DNA of 64,000 nucleotides from Diplolepis rosae. Its lineage: Eukaryota > Arthropoda > Insecta > Hymenoptera > Diplolepididae. The position numbers were made by a program, and so were the translations under genes. Positions 21,053 through 31,159 of the stretch are shown one piece after another (position 1 is the first letter of the stretch; each line of letters begins with the position of its first letter). Location of the stretch: the NCBI GenBank assembly GCA_030998225.1, contig JAPYXD010000704.1:8060001-8124000 (forward strand). The letters are read 5' to 3'. Below the pieces are notes generated by a model. It had not been told where the DNA came from. It worked only from the letters and a program-made list of their open reading frames with translations, and did no database searches.

Positions 21053-21820
21053 TTATCGAATTTTTTTGTTGAGCTTATTAGGTCAATTTCAATAGACTTT
21101 TGATTTTTTTTAATTAAAAAAAGATAGACATCCTTGCTTACGATATAATTCCCAGATTGGAAATTCAACATATAGGATTTTTTGACGGGCTGGTAAGATT
21201 GTCTATAAAACTAGATAACCTTTACTATGTGAAACATTCCGACCTTTTCGATCTTTAATTTATCAATTTTTAAACGTTTATAACGCTATTTTTGCCTGAT
21301 TCGGCCCAAAGTTTCGCTTTTAAATTTTGATTTTAGATTTCAAATCTGCAATTTTTAATTAGATCAATTTTATGAATTTTGGAATGGCAATTTTGCCCTA
21401 TTTTAGGCCAAAATTACCTTCGTGCTTTTTGCATGGGTCACACGAAGGGTGAAAATTTCGCGAATTTTTATTCTTTATTCAAAGAGTAAGAACGGTAAAG
21501 AAACTCACGATTTTTAGTTTTTCTGAGTTAGCGAAGGAAAACGGAAGAATCGTCGTAATATCGCCCGCGGTTCATAGACTTCGAATTTAGAATTCGTGAA
21601 GAAAAAAATACGATTGATATTTGCTACTATATTTCGCACAGTAGCGCTCTCAAAACACGTTTTAATTTTGGGAATTCCCTAATCCTGAAAATAATACTTG
21701 GTTGACTGGCAAGCTCTTTTCAACATCAGTTTCGTATGTGCATTACGATTAAGTTTTCCACCCTCGAAGCATCCAAACACCGGCAAGAATTTATTTAGTC
21801 TTTTTGCTTGCCCAAATTAA

Positions 21821-22525
21821 GGGGGGTTTCTACTTTGTTCGGCCGAAAAAACGTGCTTTTTTTAGAAACTTTTTTTGGGGAACGTATTTAAGATAAACAT
21901 TTTACATTTTTTTTCAGTTGTAGGTACAAGTTCATTGTACAAGTACAAAAAGTTCTTTTTCAGTTCATACTGAAGCAAAACTTTGAACGCGTTTTTCTCA
22001 AAACTATATTTTTTGGCCTTGCGGAAGTGATTTAAGCCAGACGAGTTGTGCAATGGCCACGAAATTTTTAACAGTCGTGTATTAAGAGCTTAGAAATGGC
22101 TCGTGCTAGAAACTTCAAAAAATATTAACAATTTTTCATTTTACATAACGATTTGTATCGAAAAAAGTGGGCAAAAATCGAGTTTTTCATTCAAAATCGC
22201 ATAATTTCTTCATTTTTCATTTTTTTTTCGAAATCTTAGTACCGGCCAAAGATAAAAGCATACAAAGCAAGAATATATTTCACTTTTGTGTTTCAGGTCA
22301 TCTGAAACAGCGGCAGGACTTCCGAGAGTGGGGAAAATTAGTTCGGCGCGCCGCCATTGCTCAATGCCCCCCCTTGCATATTTCTACTGAAAACTTTTTG
22401 TACTTGTACAATAAACTTGTACCTACAACTGAAAAAAAATTTCAAGTGTTTATCTTAAATACGTTCCCCCAAAAAAATGTCTAAAGAAAGCACGTTTTTT
22501 CGGCGGAACAAAGTAGAAACCCCCC
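21821..22525. mobile_element. TTAA-flanked MITE with ~140-bp TIRs (GGGGGGTTTCTACTTTG)
   Basis: TTAA at 21817-21820 is followed by GGGGGGTTTCTACTTTGTTC. TTAA at 22526-22529 is preceded by GAACAAAGTAGAAACCCCCC. The inverted similarity runs inward for about 140 bp through AAAAAACGTGCTTT, AACGTATTTAAGATAAAC and TTGTAGGTACAAGTT. The interior has no convincing frame. Left and right frames that encode LYNE/LYNKLVPTTEKK on opposite strands are only the inverted repeat translated twice. Confidence 0.8.
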
Positions 22526-22708
22526 TTAAGGAAATCTTCCAGATTTATAGCATCAGAGGTTTTGTGGGGACTAAAAGCATCTTGGCTTACACTTACAGAA
22601 ACTTTCATCATCTGCCCTGAAAGTACGTTCAAATCCTTAATTTTCCAAAAGAAACCTCCCCACACAATAACGCGACACCCGTGGATTTGTTTTCCCGGTT
22701 CTCCGAGG

Positions 22709-22875
22709 GCAAGGAAACGCGCTTCACTGGTAAAGCGCCCTAAGGGGTTACGGCACCAGATCCACAATTGAGTTTACAAAAAAAAATATAGAGAGAGAGA
22801 GCAAACGTCGTCTCGCAGGTAAAGTGCCCTGAGATGCTACGGCATCTGGAAGACAATTAAATTTATATATATATA
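22709..22875. repeat. Two-copy ~92-bp direct repeat
   Basis: GGTAAAGCGCCCTAAGGGGT with TACGGCACCAGATCCACAATT following (from about 22730) and GGTAAAGTGCCCTGAGATGC with TACGGCATCTGGAAGACAATT following (from about 22819) are diverged tandem copies, with a short (GA)n run between. They lie directly beyond the truncated 3' side of the R1-clade fragment. Confidence 0.6.
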
Positions 22876-24101
22876 AAACGAATTTGGATGGCTTTGGTAG
22901 TCGCGATCTGCAGGTGTTCGCCGAAGCTAAGCCTTTGATCCAACTGCACTCCCAGGTACTTAATGCTCTTTTTCCACTCGATTTCATGTTCCCCGAGAGC
23001 GATCTTCGGATATTGGAAGGATCTCCTGTCTGTGACCAGCAAAGCCTCGGTCTTCTCAGGGGCAATTTTCAGGCCTCTGCTATCTAACCAACGCTTTGCC
23101 CGCCACAGAGTATCATTGATCCTCAGCTCCAGAATTCCGACGTAGTCAGCAGCGCACACGACAAGTGCGTCGTCCGCGAAGCCGATGATGCTCGTTCCGG
23201 CAGGCAGGTCCATACGCAGGAAATCGTCGTACATGACATTCCAAACGAGTGGACCCACCCGCGACCCTTGAGGGGCGCCACATGTCATCTCTTCCTTGAG
23301 AGACCATTTGTCGCCCTCATATATCACCCACCTGTCGCTCAGATAGTCATCTATCATTCGCAACAGGTAGTCTGGAACCTTTTTCCGCACCATCGCCTCG
23401 ATGTAGATGTTCCATTTCGCGGTATTGAACGCATTGCGTATGTCAATGCTGATCAACGCGCAGAATCCCTTACGCTTACCAGTTCCTCTTCTTGCTTTAG
23501 TAGCGATGTCCACCACTGCCTGGATGGCGTCAACTGTGGACCTGCCTTTCCGAAAGCCGAACTGGTTTTCCGAGAGTCCATTCTCGCGGACCATGTGACC
23601 CTGTAGTCTTTGTAGGATCATTTCCTCCAGAAGTTTCCCCATCGTATGCAATAAACATATTGGTCTATACGACGAGGTATCGCCTAGAGGTTTGTTGCCC
23701 TTCCTCAACAGGACCAACCTCTGCTTCTTCCAGTCTGCGAAGAACCTCCCCTCCCAAAGACAGGAGTTAAAGACTTCTAGGAGGATCTCCGGGTATACCC
23801 CGATCACCTCTTTGAGGATCTCGTTCGGCAACCCGTCGATCCCTGGCGCTGTGTTTGCCTTGAGCCTTCCACCCGCTCTCTTTAGTTCTTCGAGAGTGAA
23901 GAGTTCTTCGCCCCGGACCATGCAGGAACTTCGGCCCTGTCTTTGGAACGGCTCTACATGCGGGAACAAGCTTCGCACGATGTACTTGACTCGATCGGCA
24001 TTATCCAGGCCCGGGGTCTTTCTTCTAGTCACCAATCTCTTAGTGACTATTTTGAAGGCGAGACCCCATGGGTCCTTCTCAGCTTCCCCGATCAAGTTCA
24101 T
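22863..24101 (-). pseudogene. Reverse transcriptase domain of R1-clade ORF2, uninterrupted 412-codon frame
   Basis: Starts with LIGEAEKDPWGLAFKIVTKR and ends in host sequence after SFGEHLQIATTKAIQ. RT landmarks in order: TAPGIDGLPNEILKEVIG, YRPICLLHTMGKLLEEMI, NQFGFRKGRSTVDAIQAV, ISIDIRNAFNTAKW (catalytic Asp), GAPQGSRVGPLVW, GFADDALVVCAA (catalytic FADD), KYLGVQLDQRLSF. No stops or frameshifts fall within the retained part, so the fragment is young or was spared. It lacks the endonuclease and the ORF2 C-terminus, so it cannot act alone. Confidence 0.9.
22882..24097 (-). mobile_element. R1-clade non-LTR retrotransposon, fragment copy
   Basis: Nucleotide and protein similarity to the copy at 36.7-42.2 kb begins at about 24097 and ends at about 22882. 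Both sides are truncated into AT-rich DNA. Neither the 5' UTR/ORF1/endonuclease nor the C-terminal zinc knuckle and 3' UTR are present. Orientation is minus. Confidence 0.9.
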
Positions 24102-24109
24102 TTATATTT

Positions 24110-24245
24110 ATTTATTATCTGCATCCATTAACATGACGAAATTATCTTTTATAACATCCATTTATCTATCTGTTTGTTTGTTCATTTATTTATTTTATTT
24201 TATTATTAATTAAAATTCCTATTCATGCAAATGAGTAAATAATCC
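24110..24245. repeat. ATTT/TGTT-rich low-complexity tract
   Basis: Runs of TTTATTTA, CTATCTGTTTGTTTG and TTATTTTATTTTATTATT next to the 5' truncation of the R1-clade fragment. Confidence 0.6.
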
Positions 24246-24289
24246 TGTGATAAATAATGTAAATAATAAAAAAATATATGAAATAACAA

Positions 24290-24680
24290 TGTGGGACGCC
24301 CACCCATCCAGCGAACCATACCGCAAGCTGCTTGACCTGAGTGATCGGTCGAGTGAGAGCAAACACAGGTTAGTGTGGCGCTCGCTGAGAATACGAGCGA
24401 AAATGTCCGTGAAAAGCGGACTGCCTCGTTCTCACCACATTCACTTCCGGTTTGGAAGTAAATTATTAATTACTGGGCGAATACTTAATGAAACATCGCA
24501 ATTCTTTCGTGCGAGTCTCGTGGGAACCTGCTTGTTATCAAAATAAACCTAATTTCGCGGATTCTGCCCCCGCTTCGTCGCAAAAAGCGGATACTTAAGG
24601 CTGGGCCGTCTCAACGCCCCGCCGAACGACGTGTTCCTTTGCTCGCTAAGGATCAATTCGTTTTTCTGACTCGTATTGTA
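24290..24680. other. GC-richer block with several hairpins, unidentified
   Basis: Stands out in composition from its AT-rich surroundings. Visible stems: GCTCGCTGAGAATACGAGC and GTCCGTGAAAAGCGGAC. Also a GTGGGACGCCCAC palindrome at its left edge. I compared it with remembered 5S, U1-U6, RNase P/MRP and SRP landmarks and matched none. A short frame (24247-24546) has no motif. It may be a SINE, UTR or structured RNA relic. Confidence 0.35.
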
Positions 24681-26053
24681 AGCATGCATTTGCTATTTCT
24701 ATATAATTATTGTTGAATGGTTCTTAAATTCTAAACCTTAGAAATAAAATGGATAAAATTAATATTAAATTAAGGGTATATTTTTTTGTTTTTTATTATT
24801 TTGCTGTAAAATAATGTTATTGAATTTTGAATAAGAAAAATAACTAAAAGTAAAAAAATGATTTCTGTTTAATTTTCTTATCATGCTACTTGATAACGCT
24901 ATTATTATTTCGTTGCTGATTTCCAAGATCTTACCAACTAAAATAAGAATTAATAATAGTTTTTATTACTCTAGTTCATAATTGTATTTTAAATCTATGG
25001 TAATGGTCAAATTTATGATATTAGTATTAATAATAAATCACTCATAGTAATAATAAAAATAATATTCATCCAAACTAAAAAAAGCAATAAAAATGAGGGT
25101 TGATGACTATTTTCATTTTCTCGTATTATGATCATATGACTATTTTATCACTTTCTTGATTAAAGTTGTGGTAGGCCATCTCATGTGGTTACAGTTACCC
25201 CTCAAAGCGACTGACAATTGAACGAATAGTGTAGGGAGCTTATGACAGAAATCCCTAACGTCTAAACCAAGATTGATACCCGATGGTTTCTGATTCTCAG
25301 GATGGAGAAAAATTGAGAGAAAATTACTTTCAAGGCCATTTCTGGTGGTGGCATGCAACCGGCTGTCGTCAGTTATCATCGATGAGAAAAAAAAGTGTAG
25401 AAGTAAATTGCAAAATAGCGAGGTGAAAACGGAAAATGAGAGAAAAAAATAAACAAAAGTTACTTGTGATACATAAGCGATTCTTCATAAACAGCGCAGC
25501 TTTAATGCAGCTAAATTTGGAATAAAACACACACTGAAAGAAATCTCTAAAAGTCCGATTAACTATACGCATAGGGTTATATGGTTTTTAGTTGCGCAGA
25601 CTAAAATCGCAATTGTATCAACTACATTTATAGTTGGCAAAACTGCCTTTCACCTAATTTTATTTTATTTTCCGTTTCAGACCTAACTACACCTTGAAAT
25701 TTGGTTTCAAAATGAGTTGAAGTTGCGAAAAATGTACTTGGAAATTCAGGACAACTTCAATGACTAATGCAGTCTCAAATATTTCAACAAATTTTTTGTA
25801 AATGCATGAACAATATTAAAATATTGTAGATATATCTTATCATTTACCTGTGCTATCAAACATTATTCGAATATATCAATAAATCAATTTTTTATGTTGC
25901 CAAATACATCTAATTGTAAAAATATATTAATTATCATTGTGTACAATCCGAGGTATTGATATATAATTATTTATAAAAGTGATCACGTTCAGCGTTAGAT
26001 GGCTGAAAGTGAGGTAAATTTATTTTTCCATCAATAATTAATTATTTTATTTC
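24681..26053. other. AT-rich stretch, nothing recognised
   Basis: Frames of 67-79 codons on the minus strand (25140-25572) lack motifs. No repeat pair was found. Confidence 0.4.
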
Positions 26054-26962
26054 TTAGGTGCGCAACTAACCGCTGTTTTTTTTCCTGAAAATGCAAGTTT
26101 ATTGTGAAAAAGTTGTTATAAATGAATCATAAAAAGTATTGCCCATCGTTAGCTACAACTTTTGCCCATCTTTCTGGTACAGCTCGAATACCGTTACGGT
26201 AAAAGTGTTCATATTTTGAGGCTATCCACCAATAAAGCCATTTTTTAATGTCTTCATATGAACGGAACTGCTGATCAGCCAGACCATGTTCCCTCGACCA
26301 GAAAAAGTAATAATCGGACGCCGCAATATCTGAGGAATACGGCGGGTGGAGTAGGACTTCCCATTTGGGCGTTTCCAGGTAGGTTTTAGCGGCTCTGGCA
26401 ACGTGAGGCCGAGCGTTATCATGCTGTAGAATCACTTTTCCGTGCCTTTGCTCGTATTGTGGCCGTTTTTCGCGCAGTGCTCGGCTCAAACGCATCAATA
26501 TCGTTCAATACCGTTCCCCAGTGATGGTTTCGTTCGGTTTCAACAGCTCATAATAAATAACATCAGCGTCTTCGAAAATTTTTGGCCTTCGTTCACGCAG
26601 ACAACCATCAACATCGAAATCACCGTCTTTGAAGCGACAGAACCAATTACGGCATGTTGTTTCACATAGAGCATCATCTCCGTAAGCTTTTTGGAGCTCT
26701 CGATGCGCCTCAGCCGCTACTTTTTTTTAATCAATGAAGAAAATTAACACTTCCAGCAAATGACGATTTTTTGGCACAAAATCAGACATTTTCACACAAC
26801 TAAAAGTATATGACGCCAAAGCAAAATCACTAATGTGTCGAAACGGTTTGTTCACCATATGTCTAAGCTTGGTTGATGACGTTTTGGATATGTCAAAATC
26901 GGTCAGCACTTACTGATGGAGCCTCCTATTCACAAACAGTGGGAACTTAGTTGCGCACCTAA
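26054..26962 (-). mobile_element. Internally deleted mariner with TTAGGTGCGCAACTAA ends
   Basis: The left end TTAGGTGCGCAACTAA and the right end TTAGTTGCGCACCTAA are perfect 16-bp inverted repeats around 909 bp. The TIR resembles the TTAGGTTGGC-type ends of other mariners. The coding strand is minus. Confidence 0.85.
26127..26789 (-). pseudogene. Mariner transposase lacking the D1 region, two nonsense codons
   Basis: A single frame of 221 codons runs from ATG 26787-26789 (MSDFVPKNRHLLEVLIFFID) to 26127. There is one stop after FFID and one after TITGERY. The N-terminal HTH part (KAYGDDALCETTCRNWFCRF) runs to RRPKIFEDA and then directly into DVIYYELLKPNETITGERY. The second HTH half and the first catalytic Asp block are therefore deleted without loss of frame. 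D2 (LQHDNARPHVA) and D3 (IAASDYYFF) remain 34 residues apart; the PYSSDIAASD variant replaces the usual PYSPDLAPSD. Inactive. Confidence 0.85.
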
Positions 26963-27700
26963 TACTAGAACGTAACTACAACCCAGGGAAAAAAAACCGA
27001 TAGAACGCGCGTCTCTTTGAATTGTGTATCTGTCATTTGCATATTCAGGAAATAAAAATTCAATCGGATGGTGAAACTTGGAATCTGCCATTTGTGCGCA
27101 ATGTTTTAAATCTGCCATTCGACATTGGTTAAATCGTTAAGTGAATAGGGTTGAATAAGACTGATTAACCTCAAATAACTTCTAATGGTAATGTACGATT
27201 CATTGATGTTCGGATGAATCGGTTGAAATTCCAAATGAAATGGAAGTCTTAAAAGGTCATTCTGAATAAGAGAAATACAATAAAAACAGAATACGAATTG
27301 TATTGTAAACGATTGTTCACTTTAAATACATTATTTTCTATCGGAAATATTGGTTTTCAATCTGTTAATGCTGAAATTCCAGTGACAGATACGCAATTCA
27401 GAACACCTCAAAGCCCATTCAAATTTAACGCAAGTGAATGGTTTTTTGTTTCCTGGGAATAATCATCGTATAAAGCCCATGTTTCAATCCCGCTGCTTAA
27501 ATCTGTTTGCGAATGTAAAGTTTTTCCCAATTATAGATTTCATTTTGTTGAAATTTTCGATTACATTTTCGCACATTTGGGGCTCTGTTATCTGGGAAAT
27601 GTCGTAAGATTGACTTCAATTTGATTTACAGATGGAAAATTGGAAACATTGACAGGAGAATTGGTATGGGATGGCGATGAATTTTGATAATCGTGAGATT
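26963..27700. other. Unassigned AT-rich stretch
   Basis: No gene or element boundary seen. Part of it may be the downstream body of the BEL/Pao-like relic that begins at 28010 on the minus strand, but no pol motif is visible. Confidence 0.35.
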
Positions 27701-27779
27701 CTGATGATAAATTAGTTTTACACTGAGTTAGAAAGTCCCAAACCTTTCTAACAGTTTCAAAATAATTGAATTCGAACGT

Positions 27780-28010
27780 TTACCTTTCTACTTCTTCTGC
27801 CTGAACTGCATTTGTATTTTTAAGAACTGACATTTCAATTTGTGTTTGTATTCCCTTATATTTGTCGAAATACGGTTCTAATTTTTCTAATGTAGTTCGC
27901 CAAATACCTAATCCTGAAGATTGATCATAATCTTTGAATGCGTTCGTAAATCGAGTGATTGTAGCTTCAATTGTTTTGCGCTGTGCTTTTAGTGTTTCGA
28001 GTTCCGCCAT
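27780..28010 (-). pseudogene. BEL/Pao-like gag N-terminus
   Basis: From Met 28010 the frame reads MAELETLKAQRKTIEATITR and continues with FTNAF, then LEPYFDKYKGIQTQIE. This helical N-terminal block is typical of insect BEL/Pao gag proteins (small Lys/Arg-rich start, DUF1759 type). The frame stops after VQAEEVER at 27780. Further minus-strand reading shows no continuing gag or pol. The 21 codons upstream of Met 28010 are probably leader. Confidence 0.55.
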
Positions 28011-28089
28011 TTCGCAGGTAGAATTTAATCCAAACTCACAAAAATAAGGAACAGGAAAGGATTGGAGATTCACCGAACTGCATATATTT

Positions 28090-28274
28090 GATGCCCAGAG
28101 TTATAGCTTCTCCATGATCCTGAAGGATTCGTGTCCTTGTCTTTTATGAATTTTGGAGCGCATGGAAGTACAGTGCGCAAGAAAGTTCACAATGGTCCAA
28201 ATAAAAAACAACAAAGGAGAAATACACAATACATGTCCAAGTCCAAGTTCTAAAACAGTGCTAGTCGCGACACA
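28090..28274 (-). repeat. Possible 5' LTR end of the BEL/Pao-like relic
   Basis: Reading the minus strand from 28274, the sequence begins TGTGTCGCGACTAGCAC, a plausible TG start of an LTR about 260 bp upstream of the gag Met. An inverted match to the first 10 bases (TGTGTCGCGA) lies at 28445-28454 on the plus strand. The LTR 3' boundary and primer binding site were not identified, so this is tentative. Confidence 0.3.
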
Positions 28275-28454
28275 TCCGGCTCGAAGAACTAATTTTTAAA
28301 TACAAACTAGTTGCTTTTTTTTTAACCAACATGATTTTGTATTTTGTGTTAATGTTCAGGGGTTGAAATAATTATTCACTGTTTATTTTAATACACACAA
28401 TTCATACATTTAATAATTCGACTTGAAGAGTTTAAATACAAAGATGTGTCGCGA

Positions 28455-29620
28455 GATCAAAGGTATAGCGAGACCCTTGATCTGAACAGTCCGAGTGCCT
28501 TCCAACATACTGTCTGTCATCCCTTAGTTCTTAGCGTACATCAAGTACATTTCTGCGTCGCCATCAGAATATTTACAGTAATAAAAAAAGGAATAGATTT
28601 TGGCAACATCGGAGAGTGACCAAAAGGGTCTCTTTCAGCGATGGTACATCGGGTAACAATGGCCGACCATTGCAAGTTGTAACAGGCAAATTACTTTATT
28701 GTCTCTTGGGTCTCTTACTGCTGTTTATAAGCAAGACGTGATCAAGACTTGAGTTCCCTACTTATGGATCAGGCCTACAACGAGTATTCATAAAGTTATA
28801 ACAAGAAAAAAAATACACACTCAGTAAATTTACTGAGGACAGATTCCACAAAGTACAGATTGAGCTTGTCGATGATTCCAACACGTGCGATTACAAATAA
28901 AGTATAACTATAAATTGTTATTAAACATGACAACTATTTCTCGTCATTCATTTTTCCAAATTATCTGCATAAAAATTGATAAAAAGTGTAATCTAATTAT
29001 TATGTGAACAGTTTTATACAAAAATTAGTAAATATTTTCTAATTCGCTATAAGCACTAATTTTCTTTGGAGTAGCGAAGCAAACTTTCTGTGGACAGCAT
29101 TTCAGGGTGCCAAGTGCAAGATCAACCTAACTTGAATCGAGACGTTTTTAACATGTGGCTGCGTAGAGGTGAACTGTTTCAGGAAACGGACAGGTTTGTC
29201 GTGGCCATCCAGGACAACGTATTTAACATTAGAAACTAGAAAGTTTATTGGGACAATTTCAACAAAGAATCACACCATCAACACTTTAAGTGTTATTTTT
29301 GCGCCATGTATTCAATTTACTGTTATGCCATTAAAACGGTGTAATTTTTCATTTCAAAAAATTTTGACCACGTTAGAAAATTGTGGCATGCTGCTCTACT
29401 CCGAAAAAATAAACTTTGAACAATTTTACTTCCAGACGTTTTATGTTGATTTTGTAATTTAAATTTTAATTCTTGACTATCTGAATTTTTGAAATGTAAA
29501 TTATTTAATTCAGCCTGAATAGGTTGGCCAACCAAGCCAACAAAACATTGGTCATGACTTATTAAAGATGAGTGTTTAAATTGTGTTTTATCCCCCAACT
29601 GGATCAACTATTTCTATCTA
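28455..29620. other. Unassigned stretch
   Basis: Mixed composition with no supported gene. If TGTGTCGCGA at 28445 is an LTR start, the following few hundred bases could be a solo LTR, but no matching end was found. Frames at 29169-29607 are overlapping and featureless. Confidence 0.3.
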
Positions 29621-29810
29621 TTGGGTTGTCCCAGAAGTAATTGCCGATTTCACATATACTTGTAGATGTCTTTGATCATCTTTTTGAATGACTTCTGTTA
29701 ATTTCATGATTTTTTCCTTCTGGAATTTGTTAACTGTCACTCTTATCTTGCTTTATGAACAAGTTGCACGTAATTTCGTTTACAGTTGTTAGTTTGGCAT
29801 CAACTTTAAG

Positions 29811-30500
29811 ATGGAATGTAAAAACGAGCATTTTCGTCATATGTTGCTTTTTTATTTCCGTAAAGGAAAGATCGCAGCACGGGCTGCTAAAAAGTTGCGT
29901 GATGTGCATGGTGAGGGAGCCTCAAAAGACAGACAGTGTCGAACTATATACAAAACCTTTCTAAATCATTTCAGTCGATTGTGTCGATAATTAGAATAGT
30001 GTATCACTCACCATGATAACTGAACTGAGTGGAAGCGTTCCTTTTTTCACAGAAAAAATTGTTTAGACAGTGTCGAAGTTGGTTTGATGAATTCAGTTCT
30101 GGGGATTTTTCACTCTAAGATGAGCAACGTTCAGATCGGCCAAATGAAGTTGATGATGATTAAATCAGAGCCATAATCGAATCGGATCGCCACATAATTG
30201 TGCGAGATAGCATATCTTCTGTTACAATTTTGACAGGTGCCGTTTATAAAGATTCCAGTAAATATATCAAGCACATTATTAATCTCTGCAGAACGGTAGC
30301 TCGGAGAAAGTATACACACAGATGCATTGATGTGTGTGAAATTATCCACCAAGAGTTAGCCTTACACCTGGACTAGAACTCTTACTACAGATATGTCTCA
30401 TTACTAGTTTTTGCGAATGAAAAATATCTCTTGTAGTGGGACGGTATTATTCAGATAAATTACCTTGTCATATACAATCGTACAGTCATTGACCTGTGGA
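29811..30500 (+). pseudogene. Mariner transposase relic, multiple stops
   Basis: It starts with MECKNEHFRHMLLFYFRKGK and AARAAKKLRDVHGEGASKDR, the N-terminal HTH of mellifera/irritans-type mariners. After the insertion it resumes as CRSWFDEFSSGDFSL, then RSDRPNEVDDD and IRAIIESDRHIIVRDS. Further on only traces such as FANEKYLL, at the place of the first catalytic Asp block, can be aligned, and several stops occur. D2 and D3 are not recognisable. This is the most degraded mariner coding copy in the window. Confidence 0.7.
29931..30077. mobile_element. 121-bp insertion with 13-bp direct flanks
   Basis: AGACAGTGTCGAA occurs at 29931-29943 and again at 30065-30077. The mariner coding sequence reads on smoothly if the intervening 121 bp plus one copy are ignored. 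A 13-bp duplication is the size made by LINE-type retroposition, so the insert could be a SINE or a truncated retrocopy. It ends GTTT rather than in a clear poly(A). Confidence 0.6.
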
Positions 30501-30510
30501 ATAAACTTTT

Positions 30511-31027
30511 GTAGGATTCGTCATGACGCATTTTGAATCTTAATGCAATTTTTATGCCGCCTCAATACTTTTTTAGATAAAAATTAAAAATACTCAATTT
30601 TCTGTGATAAAAAATGATTGAAAATCAGTATTTTTTAAAACACAAATTGCTGTTACTCGGTCAGTTTTTGACGAAATCGTTCGTTTTTTATCATTAAACG
30701 TGGAATACTTTGACGGAGACAATCTATTAAATGAAATATGTCGAAACATTTTTCTTTAAATAATATTTTCATGTAAATAAAAAACCATGTTTTTGTGATT
30801 GTCCCGGTAGAAAGTCTGTAATAAATTTTTGATTTCGGAAAACTTCCAGCGACAGAGTTGTTTCTTACCGTTAGAGTAAGTTTTCTGGAAATTTTCGGAA
30901 ATATTTGTTTATTATTGCGGATTTGGCAGCGATGTCTTTTGAAAGTCGCTCCGCCGTCTTACGCATTTTTAGCTGTCTCGTGTCAATTACGTAATTTTCT
31001 ATTACTGAAGATTCGATTGGAAGATTC
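30511..31027. other. AT-rich stretch, nothing recognised
   Basis: The 77-codon frame at 30858-31091 has no motif; its last third lies in the repeat that begins near 31028. Confidence 0.4.
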
Positions 31028-31159
31028 TGCGCATACTAGATTGGATTCGAGTGTACGCAGAGAAACTTGTGAATGCACTGAAGTCACATAAAATAGTATA
31101 TGCGCCAATGCGCACAATTGGGGTAATTACGAGACTCGCTTAAAATGATCACAGGACTA

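Larger units (their letters stand above)
29621..30510 (+). mobile_element. Strongly decayed mariner (mellifera-type end)
   Basis: The left end TTGGGTTGTCCCAGAAGTAA is the familiar TTGGGTTG-type mariner terminus. Coding similarity follows on the plus strand from ATG 29811. The far TIR was not found; similarity fades by about 30510. A 121-bp insertion with 13-bp flanking repeats interrupts it at 29944-30064. Confidence 0.7.

Noticed and set aside
21862..22484. Frames encoding LYNE/LYNKLVPTTEKK on opposite strands
   Set aside because: Both arise from the inverted terminal repeats of one MITE.
28445..28800. Solo LTR starting TGTGTCGCGAGATC
   Set aside because: Only a 10-bp start match; no CA end or target duplication could be found.
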